From DATLGB01 sp038232275 (GTDB lineage: Bacteria > Actinomycetota > Thermoleophilia > Solirubrobacterales > Solirubrobacteraceae), in the NCBI GenBank assembly GCA_038232275.1, contig JBBSIC010000001.1:1-64000 (forward strand): a DNA stretch of 64,000 nucleotides, read 5' to 3'. The notes beneath the pieces were generated by a model, which worked only from the letters and a program-made list of their open reading frames with translations, was not told where the DNA came from and did no database searches. The translations under genes were made by a program, and so were the position numbers. This document shows, in pieces, positions 31,952-39,267 of the stretch. How positions within the stretch are numbered: the first letter of the stretch is position 1; each line of letters starts with the position of its first letter.

Positions 31952-33231
31952 CGCTGCCGCGCACGCTCGTCGGCGACCTGGTCGCCCGCGCGGGCGCGGG
32001 CGCGCGCGTGCGCGTCTGCGGCTGGGCGCACGAGCTGCGCGCCTCGGCCCGACCGCCGGTGGTCGTGCTGCGTGACCACACGGGCCTCGTCGAACTGGAG
32101 ATCGAGGAGGAGGTCGCGGACCTGACACCGGAGTCGGCGATCGAGGCGGTCGGCACCGTCGCGGCGGTGCCGGGCGGCGCCGTGCGGGTGAGCGTCGAGC
32201 GCCTCGACGTCGCCGGCCCCGCCGCGAGCCCGCTGCCGGTCGACGCGGCGTCGCCGCGCGAGCAGCGCCTGGACTGGCGCTACCTGGACCTGCGCGGCCC
32301 GCGCAACCGCCTGATCTTCGCGGTGCAGACCACCGCCGAGCGGGCGCTGCGCGCCTTCTGCGACGAGCGCGGCTGCCTGGAGCTGCACTCGCCGAAGCTG
32401 CGGCCGATCCCGAACAAGTCCGGCGACCAGCTGTTCGGCGTCGAGTACTTCGACCGGCGCGCCTACCTGGCGCAGTCGCCCCAGTTCTACAAGCAGATGG
32501 CGATGGCCGCCGGCTTTGACCGCGTGCTGGAGATCGGGCCGGTCTTCCGGGCCCAGCCCGACCCGACCAGCCGGCACGACACGGAGTTCACGAGCGTCGA
32601 CGTCGAGCTGTCGTGGATCGGCTCCCACGAGGAGGTCATGGCCTTCGAGGAGGAGATGCTGCGGCGGGTCCTCGTCGCCGTGCAGGCCGAGCACGGGCAA
32701 CAGGTCGCCCGCTGGTTCGGCACCGAGCTGCGGGTCCCCGCCACGCCCTTCCCGCGACTGACGCTCGCAGAGGCCAAGGCGATCGTCGCGGCCGGCGGCC
32801 TGCCCGCGGGCCCGGCGGACGAGGACCTCGACCCCGAAGGGGAGCGCCGCCTCGCCGAGCACGTCGCCCGCGAGCACGGCCACGAGTTCGCCTTCGTCAC
32901 CGACTACCCCGACCGCAGCCGGCCCTTCTACCACATGCGCTGCGAAGCGGACTCGATCGAGACGCGGAGCTTCGACCTGCTGTTCAAGGGTCTGGAGATC
33001 ACGAGCGGCGCCCAGCGCGAGCACCGCCACGACCGGCTGACCGCGCAGGCGGCGGCTCGCGGGCTCCCCGCCGACCTGATCCGTCCCTACCTGGACTTCT
33101 TCAAGTTCGGCTGCCCACCCCACGGGGGCTTCGGCCTCGGGCTCACGCGGATGCTGATGAGCATGCTCGGGGTCGCCGACGTCCGCGAGGTGACGTACCT
33201 GTTCCGCGGTCCGGACCGGCTGACGCCATGA
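31948..33231 (+). CDS. aspartyl-tRNA-synthetase-like class II enzyme with altered active site
   Basis: The 427-residue protein has the OB-fold domain (1-100) and class II core of archaeal-type AspRS: AYLAQSPQFYKQMAMAAGFD, RVLEIGPVFRAQ (motif 2, to 203), RSFDLLFKGLEITSGAQREH and GGFGLGLTRML (motif 3, 393-403). Compared from memory with archaeal AspRS, the flipping-loop TEGG is NKSG (156-159, Glu to Lys157), the motif 2 Glu is Gln203 and the motif 3 Glu is Thr400, whereas Glu350 and Ser353 for magnesium are kept. It lies between an A-T protein and a CaiB-type enzyme with 4-base overlaps, so it is unlikely to be housekeeping. It may activate a non-standard acid, charge a carrier or tRNA for biosynthesis, or be a resistant AspRS. 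Confidence 0.85.
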   Translation: MTLPRTLVGDLVARAGAGARVRVCGWAHELRASARPPVVVLRDHTGLVELEIEEEVADLTPESAIEAVGTVAAVPGGAVRVSVERLDVAGPAASPLPVDAASPREQRLDWRYLDLRGPRNRLIFAVQTTAERALRAFCDERGCLELHSPKLRPIPNKSGDQLFGVEYFDRRAYLAQSPQFYKQMAMAAGFDRVLEIGPVFRAQPDPTSRHDTEFTSVDVELSWIGSHEEVMAFEEEMLRRVLVAVQAEHGQQVARWFGTELRVPATPFPRLTLAEAKAIVAAGGLPAGPADEDLDPEGERRLAEHVAREHGHEFAFVTDYPDRSRPFYHMRCEADSIETRSFDLLFKGLEITSGAQREHRHDRLTAQAAARGLPADLIRPYLDFFKFGCPPHGGFGLGLTRMLMSMLGVADVREVTYLFRGPDRLTP

Positions 33232-35078
33232 CGAGCCCCGCGCGGGACGTCGCGCTGAGCGGGCCCGCGCTCGCGCTGCGGACGTGCGCCCGCCGGCTGG
33301 CGCCGCTCGGGGCCACGTGCGCCGGGGCGGCCGCGGGCGGGCTGGCCGTGGAGCTCGACGGCATGGGCCTCGAGGTCGACCTGTCCTGGTTCGGCCCGGC
33401 GGGGGTGGGCGCCCGCCCAGGCAGCGAGGCGGTGATCCAGGCCATGTCGGGCCTGATGCGGGTGCACGGCCGCGATGCCGGCGGCCCGCGGCGGATCGGC
33501 CTGGAGGTGGCCTCGGTGACCTCCGGGATCCTCGCGGCGCAGGCCGCCCTGGCCGGCATGATCGGCCGCGCCCGCGGCATACCCGTCGGCACCTTGCAGA
33601 CCTCCGTGCTCGAGGCCGGCCTGCTGCTGGTCTCCCACCGGGTGGCGGCGGCCACGACGGGCAGCGAATGGGTTCCGGTTCCCCCCGGTCCGGCGCCCGG
33701 ACCCCCGTTTCGCAGCGCCGACGACCACTGGTTCGAGATCGAGACGCTGGACGCCTCGGCCTGGCGGGCGTTCTGGGAGCGCCTCGGCGCGGGGGGCGCC
33801 GACCTGCAGTGGGCCTGGAGGCTGTTCCGGCCCCGCTACTTCCGGGGGACCTGCACGCTGCCGCCGGGACTGCACGAGGCGGCCAGGTCGCATCCGCTCG
33901 TCGGCGTCGCCGCCGCCTCCGACGCGTGCGGCGTGAGCCTGAGTCGGGTCCGCTCCTACGACGAGGTCCTCGAGGCACCCGGCTTCTCCGCCGGCCACCC
34001 GGTCGCCCGCGCCCTCCCCGCGCCGCCGGGCGCTGCGGCCGCGACGTTCCCGGCGGCGGCCGGCGCGGGCGCCCTCCCGCTCGCCGGGCTGCGCGTCGTC
34101 GAGGCGACGAGCCGGCTCCAGGGTCCGCTCGCGGGGCGCCTGCTGCAGCTGCTCGGAGCGCACGTGGTGCGCGTCGAGCCCCCCGGCGGCGATCTGTCGC
34201 GCAGCGTCCCGCCGGCCGCCGGCGACGACGGCACGTTCTTCGCGTCGTTCAATCGCGGCAAGGAGCCCGTCGAGCTCGACCTCGCGCGCCCGCCGGCCCG
34301 CGCGGAGCTGGTGGACCTGATCGCCGGCGCCGACGTGTTCCTGCACAACTGGCGGCCGGGGAAGGCGGCCGAGTGGGGGCTCGAGGCCGACGACCTCGCG
34401 AACGCGAACCCCGCGCTGGTGTACGTCCACGGCTCCGGCTGGGGCGACCTCCCGGGGGCCCCCCAGATGGTGGGCACGGACTTCCTCGTGCAGGCCTACA
34501 CCGGCGTCGCGGCCGGGATCAACGCGCACGGGCGCCCGCCGCTGCCCTCCCGGGCGCTGCTGACCGACTACATGGGCGCGCTGATGACCTGCGAGGCGGC
34601 GCTGTCCGGCCTCTACCTGCGCGCCCGCAGCGGTCGCGGGCAGCGGCTCGGCGCGTCGCTGTTCGCCGGCGCCATGGCCCTCCAGGCGCACGTCCTCGAG
34701 CCGCTCGCCGGCGGCCGGGAGGCCGGACGGCGGCTGGGCCGGCCGGTGTGGACGGTGCTCGACCACCCCCTCGCGACCGCGGACGGCGTCCTGGTCGTCA
34801 GCCTCGACCGCGACGACGATCTGCGCCGGCTGTGCCGTGCCTGCGGCGTCGTCACCGACGGGGGTTCGCGAACGGACGTCGAGCTGCGCGTCGCCGAGCG
34901 GCTCGCCGGCGGCGTCACGGCGGACTGGGAGGAGTGCATCGCCGCAGCCGGCGTCGCCTGCGCCGCAGTGTGCACCGACCTGGCCGCGCTGCCCGCCGAT
35001 CCGCGGCTGGCGGGCCTCTTCGAGCCGCTGGGCGGGACGGCCTGGGCGCCGGTCGCGCCGTGGCGGTTCGCGTCGTGA
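33228..35078 (+). CDS. tandem CaiB/BaiF (class III) CoA-transferase family protein
   Basis: The 616-residue protein is about twice a CaiB monomer. The first half (1-270) is a divergent CaiB-like fold (MIGRARGIPVGTLQTSVLEA). The second half (from about 283) has recognisable family features: GLRVVEATSRLQGPLAGRLL, GAHVVRVEPPGGDLSR, FNRGKEPVELDL, VFLHNWRPGKAAEWGL and VGTDFLVQAYTG, whose Asp is at the catalytic position. Family members transfer CoA between carboxylic acids or racemise acyl-CoA. ATG 33228 overlaps the stop of the synthetase-like gene (ATGA). In this context it could form or exchange an acyl-CoA for the pathway. Confidence 0.85.
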   Translation: MTSPARDVALSGPALALRTCARRLAPLGATCAGAAAGGLAVELDGMGLEVDLSWFGPAGVGARPGSEAVIQAMSGLMRVHGRDAGGPRRIGLEVASVTSGILAAQAALAGMIGRARGIPVGTLQTSVLEAGLLLVSHRVAAATTGSEWVPVPPGPAPGPPFRSADDHWFEIETLDASAWRAFWERLGAGGADLQWAWRLFRPRYFRGTCTLPPGLHEAARSHPLVGVAAASDACGVSLSRVRSYDEVLEAPGFSAGHPVARALPAPPGAAAATFPAAAGAGALPLAGLRVVEATSRLQGPLAGRLLQLLGAHVVRVEPPGGDLSRSVPPAAGDDGTFFASFNRGKEPVELDLARPPARAELVDLIAGADVFLHNWRPGKAAEWGLEADDLANANPALVYVHGSGWGDLPGAPQMVGTDFLVQAYTGVAAGINAHGRPPLPSRALLTDYMGALMTCEAALSGLYLRARSGRGQRLGASLFAGAMALQAHVLEPLAGGREAGRRLGRPVWTVLDHPLATADGVLVVSLDRDDDLRRLCRACGVVTDGGSRTDVELRVAERLAGGVTADWEECIAAAGVACAAVCTDLAALPADPRLAGLFEPLGGTAWAPVAPWRFAS

Positions 35079-35108
35079 GCCCGACGAGCGACCGCGGATC
35101 GGAGCCAG

Positions 35109-35127
35109 TAGATGCAAAAGACATCTA
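35109..35127. promoter_or_regulatory. perfect dyad TAGATG-N7-CATCTA before the transporter promoter
   Basis: A 6-bp perfect inverted repeat with loop CAAAAGA ends 20 bp upstream of the -35 at 35148. The position suits an activator site; as RNA it could end the upstream CaiB transcript, although the stem is weak for that. Confidence 0.45.
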
Positions 35128-35147
35128 GCGACCAGGTCGCACGAGGC

Positions 35148-35176
35148 TTGGCATCGTGAGCCCGGCACGCGATACT
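35148..35176 (+). promoter_or_regulatory. promoter of the second Opp-type transporter operon
   Basis: TTGGCA (35148-35153) is separated by 17 bases from GATACT (35171-35176), a good sigma-70-type match. It is followed by a ribosome site AGGAAGGGGA at about 35200-35209 and GTG 35217. It separates the transporter from the cluster genes upstream. Confidence 0.65.
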
Positions 35177-35216
35177 CTCGCCGGTTGCTTGGACCATCGA
35201 GGAAGGGGAGCTTTCA

Positions 35217-35681
35217 GTGAAGCTGCGAGAGAGCAGGATCGCACCGGCGCTGCTGGTGGCCGTGTCGCTGAGCTTCGGCGCGGCAGGATGTGGCGGTGGC
35301 GGCGGGAGCGGCGGGCTCAGCAAGGCCGACCTCGTCAAGAAGGCCGACGCGATCTGCAAGCGGCACTTCGAGACGATCGCGGCGGCCTCCAGCAAGCTGC
35401 TGGCGGGCGGCAACCTGCCCAAGCCCGCGGCGTTCGGGCAACTGGCGAAGCAGACGATCGCGCCCCAGGTGACCGCGCAGGTCAAGGAGCTGCGGGCACT
35501 CAAGCCGTCCGACGGCCAGGCCGCCTACAAGAAGTGGCTCGATCAATCCGACGCGGCAGCGGCGAAGGTGGCGAAGGACCCGCGGGTCGTCCAGGATCCG
35601 GCCAGCTTCAAGGCGGTCAACGGCCAGGCCGACGCCCTGGGCCTGTCCAAGGACTGCCATATAGGACCCAGCCTCGGCTGA
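35217..35681 (+). CDS. small secreted lipoprotein of unknown function
   Basis: The 154-residue protein has a lipoprotein signal (APALLVAVSLSFGAAGCGGG, lipobox GAAGC) and a helical, Lys/Ala-rich mature part with two Cys (AICKRHFET and KDCHIGP) that could pair. Similar small lipoproteins of no known function are frequent in actinobacteria. GTG 35217 follows a strong ribosome site. It is the first gene of the transporter operon, 12 bp before the permease gene, so an accessory role in substrate capture is possible but unproven. Confidence 0.8.
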   Translation: MKLRESRIAPALLVAVSLSFGAAGCGGGGGSGGLSKADLVKKADAICKRHFETIAAASSKLLAGGNLPKPAAFGQLAKQTIAPQVTAQVKELRALKPSDGQAAYKKWLDQSDAAAAKVAKDPRVVQDPASFKAVNGQADALGLSKDCHIGPSLG

Positions 35682-35693
35682 GCCGGGGTCGCG

Positions 35694-36683
35694 ATGGGCG
35701 TGGGCGGGCGGCGGCGAAGGATCGGTTCGGTTGCCGCCTACCTGCTCGTCGTCTTCTTCCTCGTCACGCTCAACTTCTTCCTGCCGCGCGCGCTGCCGGG
35801 ACAGCCGATCGAGCGGCTGTCCAATCCCCGGTCGCAGAGCTTCGTCGGCGACGACGCCACGCGGGCGAAGGTCGACCGCTACTACGGGCTCGACCGCCCG
35901 GTGCTCGAGCAGTACGGCAGCTACCTGTCGGGCCTCGCGCGCGGGGACCTGGGGACGTCGGTCCGCTACAGCCGGCCGGTCACCGCGATCCTGGGCGGCG
36001 CGCTCGGGTGGAGCGCGCTGCTGGTCGGCACGGCGCTGGCGTTGGCGACCGGCGTGGGGATGGTCGCGGGCGTGCACTCCGGCTGGCGGCGGGGGCGCTC
36101 GGCCGACCGGCGGCTGCTCGGCCTGTTCCTCGCGCTCGACGGCATCCCCGTCTTCTTCCTCGCCACCGCACTGCTGTTCTTGTTCTCCGTCACGCTCGGG
36201 TGGTTCCCGCTCTCCGGCGCCCGGACGCCGTTCTCGGACACCTACGGCCCGCTGCGCCGGGTGGCCGACGTCGCCCAGCACCTGGCGCTACCGGCGGCCG
36301 TCATGGCGCTGCAGTTCGCCACCTTCCAGTACCTGGTGATGCGGTCGAGCATGGTCGGGGAGCTCGGGTCGGAGTACCTGACCCTCGGCAGGGTCAAGGG
36401 TCTGGCCGAGCGGCGGCTGAAGTACCGCTACGCGGCCCGCAACGCGCTGCTGCCCTCGATCACGGTGGCCGCGCTGCAACTCGGCTTCGCCGTCACGGCG
36501 GCCATCTTCGTGGAGCGGGTCTTCTCCTATCCGGGGATCGGCCGGCTGATGTTCGAGTCGGTGGCCGATCGCGACTACCCGGTCATGCAGGGGTGCTTCC
36601 TCGTGCTCGCCCTCACCGTGGTCACCGCGAACTTCCTCACCGACCTCGCCTACCGGCGGCTGGACCCGAGGACGACGGCGTGA
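35694..36683 (+). CDS. ABC transporter permease (OppB/DppB-like), second system
   Basis: This 329-residue membrane protein starts with a long helix (SVAAYLLVVFFLVTLNFFLPRALPG) and shows RYYGLDRPVLEQYGSYLSGLARGDLGTS, a standard DppB periplasmic loop. The coupling region reads LGRVKGLAERRLKYRYAARN, and FVERVFSYPGIGRLMFESV is the conserved late loop. About six helices are predicted. It overlaps the next permease by 4 bp. Confidence 0.9.
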   Translation: MGVGGRRRRIGSVAAYLLVVFFLVTLNFFLPRALPGQPIERLSNPRSQSFVGDDATRAKVDRYYGLDRPVLEQYGSYLSGLARGDLGTSVRYSRPVTAILGGALGWSALLVGTALALATGVGMVAGVHSGWRRGRSADRRLLGLFLALDGIPVFFLATALLFLFSVTLGWFPLSGARTPFSDTYGPLRRVADVAQHLALPAAVMALQFATFQYLVMRSSMVGELGSEYLTLGRVKGLAERRLKYRYAARNALLPSITVAALQLGFAVTAAIFVERVFSYPGIGRLMFESVADRDYPVMQGCFLVLALTVVTANFLTDLAYRRLDPRTTA

Positions 36684-37507
36684 GCCGGGACCGCTCGCCG
36701 TTTCTGCGGATCGGCGCCGCCATCATCGGGGTCATCGGCCTGGTCGCCGTCCTCGCTCCCGTGCTCGCCGGCTACGACCCCCATGCCATCGCCGGGCCCT
36801 CGCTGCAGCCCCCGGGCTCCGGCCACCTGCTCGGGACCAACGACTCCGGGCAGGACCTGCTCTCCCAGCTGATCTGGGGGGCGCGCGCATCGATGGTCGT
36901 GGCGGTGCTCGCCGCGTCCCTGGCTGTCGCGCTGGGCGTGCTCGTCGGCGCGGCCGCCGGCCTGGCGCGCGGGACGGTCGACGCGGTCCTGATGCGCATC
37001 GTCGACGTCTTCCTCGCCGTTCCCGTGCTGCCCCTGATCATCCTGATCGCCGCGCTCGCGGGTCCGAACCGCGTCACCGTGATCCTCGTCATCGGCCTGG
37101 GAGGATGGCCCGCCATCGCGCGCATCGTGCGCAGCCAGACGCTCACCCTCGGCTCCCGCGGCCACATCGAGGCGGCGCGCGGCCTCGGGGCCACGCGCCG
37201 CTACCTGCTCAGGCGCCATCTCGTGCCGGCCCTGACGCCGGTCATCGTGGCCGCCTTCGTCAACTGGGCCGCCACCGCCGTGGTGATGCAGGCCGGCCTC
37301 GCCTTCCTCGGCCTGAGCGACCCGACGGAGGTGAGCTGGGGCTCCGTGCTCAACCGCGCCCTCGGCCACCAGGGCGTGTACACCACCTCCGAGTGGGTGT
37401 GGTGGGCGCTGCCACCGGGCCTGGCGGTGACGGCCGCCGCCGTGGGACTCGCGTTCCTGGGGCTCGCGCTCGAGCCCGGCGCCAACCCCCGTATGAGGCG
37501 GACCTGA
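36680..37507 (+). CDS. ABC transporter permease (OppC/DppC-like), second system
   Basis: The 275-residue protein begins SRDRSPFLRIGAAIIGVIGL at GTG 36680, overlapping the preceding stop; the frame is open much farther upstream only by chance. It has HLLGTNDSGQDLLSQLIWGA, the OppC signature, and the coupling region HIEAARGLGATRRYLLRRH. AGLAFLGLSDPTEVSWG is the conserved late loop. It completes the channel with the preceding permease and overlaps the ATPase gene by one base. Confidence 0.9.
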   Translation: MSRDRSPFLRIGAAIIGVIGLVAVLAPVLAGYDPHAIAGPSLQPPGSGHLLGTNDSGQDLLSQLIWGARASMVVAVLAASLAVALGVLVGAAAGLARGTVDAVLMRIVDVFLAVPVLPLIILIAALAGPNRVTVILVIGLGGWPAIARIVRSQTLTLGSRGHIEAARGLGATRRYLLRRHLVPALTPVIVAAFVNWAATAVVMQAGLAFLGLSDPTEVSWGSVLNRALGHQGVYTTSEWVWWALPPGLAVTAAAVGLAFLGLALEPGANPRMRRT

Positions 37508-39267
37508 TGGCCCCGCTGCTCGAGGTCTCAGACCTGCGCGTGCGCTTCGACGGCGAGGTGGAGGCGCTGCGCGGTGTGAGCCTCTCCCTCGACCGCGGCG
37601 AATCGCTCGCCATTGTCGGTGAGAGCGGCGCCGGCAAGTCGACGCTCGCCCGCTGTCTGACCGGGCTGATCCAGCCGCCGGAGGCGTCGGGGAGCGTGCT
37701 CCTGGACGGCGACGAGCTGCTGGGCTGCGCACCGGAGCGGCTGCGCGAGCTGCGCTGGTCGACGGTCGCCATCGCCCTGCAGGGATCGCCCTTCAACCCG
37801 GTCGTCTCGGTCGGCGACCAGGTGGCCGAGCCGCTGCGCGAGCGGGCGGGGATGAACGCCGGGCAGGCGCGCCGCCGGGCGCAGGAGCTGGCGGAGGAGG
37901 TGCTGCTGGACCCCGCGACGCTCGAGCGGTTCCCCCACCAGCTCTCAGGCGGGGAGAAGCGCCGGGCGATGGTGGCGATGGTGCTCGCGCTCGATCCCGA
38001 GCTCGTGATCCTCGACGAGCCGACGGCGGGTCTGGATCCCGCCACCCGCGCGGGCCTGCTCGACCGGCTCTCAGCGCTCGCCGCCACGCGGGGGTTCGCG
38101 CTGCTGACGATCTCGCACGACCTGCCCGCGGCGGCGCGGCTGGCCGCCACGACGATGGTCCTGTACGCGGGCGAGGCCATGGAGCTGGGGCCGACCGGCC
38201 TGGTCATCCAACGGCCGGCTCACCCCTACACCTGGGGGCTCGTGAACGCGTACCCGGTGATGAGCACCAGCAAGGACCTGCGCCCGATCCGCGGACAGGG
38301 CCCCGATACGCGGCGGCTCCCCGGCGCCTGCCCGTTTCACCCGCGCTGCACGCAGGCGGAGGCGATCTGCAGCGCCGAGCGTCCACCGCTCGAGCCCTCG
38401 CGCGGGCGCCTCGTGGCCTGTCACTTCGGTGGCCTGAAGACGCTCCAGTCCGCGACCGACCTGCACAAGGCCTTCGGTCGCGGGCGCGGCGCGGTGCACG
38501 CGCTGCGCGGCGTGTCGTTCGCCGTCGCCGAGGGCGAGTCGGTGGGCGTCGTCGGCCCCTCCGGCAGCGGCAAGAGCACGCTGGCGCGCATCCTCGCGGG
38601 TCATCTGTGGCCCGACTCGGGCGAGGTCGAGCTCGAGGGCGAGCGGATGTCGCGGTCGTGGGCTGCCGACGCGCGCGCGTCCCGGCGGCGGATCCAGCTC
38701 GTCATGCAGGACCCGTGGGAGGCGCTGTCGCCGCGCCTGACCGTCTCAGAGCTCGTGAGCGAGCCGCTGGCCATCGCCGGCGACGGCCGGGGCCCGGCGG
38801 CCGCCTCCGCGGTCGCGGAGGTCCTGGAATCCGTCGGCCTCCCCTCCTCGGGCCCGTTCTTGGCCGCCCGCGCCCACGAGCTCTCCGGCGGGGAGCTGCA
38901 GCGGCTCTCGCTTGCGCGCGCGCTGCTCGCGCGGCCCAAGCTGCTCGTGGCCGACGAGCCGACGAGCATGCTCGACGCCTCCGAGCAGGCGCGCATGCTC
39001 GTGGTCCTGCGCGAGCGCCAGGTCGAGATGGGCCTCGGCCTCGTCCTCGTGTCGCATGATGTGGCGGTGGTGCGCAAGGTCACCGATCGCATCGTCGTGC
39101 TCGACGGCGGCCGCGTGGTCGAGGACGGGCCCTCGGAGCGGGTGTCCTCGGTCCCGCGCAGTCTGACCGGCCGCCGGCTCGTGGAGTTCGCGCCCGCCTT
39201 CGCGTCCGGGGATGACGGCGCCGGCGACGCGGGCGCAACCGAGGCGCGCGAGACGAGCGCGCCGTGA
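37507..39267 (+). CDS. fused double ATPase of the second Opp-type transporter
   Basis: One 586-residue polypeptide carries both nucleotide-binding domains. Domain 1 has GESGAGKST, LSGGEKRRAMVAM and LVILDEPTAGLD; domain 2 has GPSGSGKST, LSGGELQRLSLARAL and LLVADEPTSMLD. Between them is the Opp/Dpp-type C-terminal extension with CPFHPRCTQAEAIC. Domain 1's Q-loop reads IALQGSPFNPV and lacks the usual FQDP, a small oddity. ATG 37507 overlaps the permease stop by one base (TGATG). DppD-DppF fusions are known (YejF-like); here it contrasts with the separate genes at 3.3-5.2 kb. Confidence 0.92.
   Translation: MAPLLEVSDLRVRFDGEVEALRGVSLSLDRGESLAIVGESGAGKSTLARCLTGLIQPPEASGSVLLDGDELLGCAPERLRELRWSTVAIALQGSPFNPVVSVGDQVAEPLRERAGMNAGQARRRAQELAEEVLLDPATLERFPHQLSGGEKRRAMVAMVLALDPELVILDEPTAGLDPATRAGLLDRLSALAATRGFALLTISHDLPAAARLAATTMVLYAGEAMELGPTGLVIQRPAHPYTWGLVNAYPVMSTSKDLRPIRGQGPDTRRLPGACPFHPRCTQAEAICSAERPPLEPSRGRLVACHFGGLKTLQSATDLHKAFGRGRGAVHALRGVSFAVAEGESVGVVGPSGSGKSTLARILAGHLWPDSGEVELEGERMSRSWAADARASRRRIQLVMQDPWEALSPRLTVSELVSEPLAIAGDGRGPAAASAVAEVLESVGLPSSGPFLAARAHELSGGELQRLSLARALLARPKLLVADEPTSMLDASEQARMLVVLRERQVEMGLGLVLVSHDVAVVRKVTDRIVVLDGGRVVEDGPSERVSSVPRSLTGRRLVEFAPAFASGDDGAGDAGATEARETSAP

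Noticed and set aside
31354..33978. 874-codon minus-strand open frame
   Set aside because: Low-complexity Arg/Pro product covering three well-supported plus-strand genes.
33087..35168. 693-codon minus-strand open frame
   Set aside because: Shadow of the CaiB-type gene; no motif.
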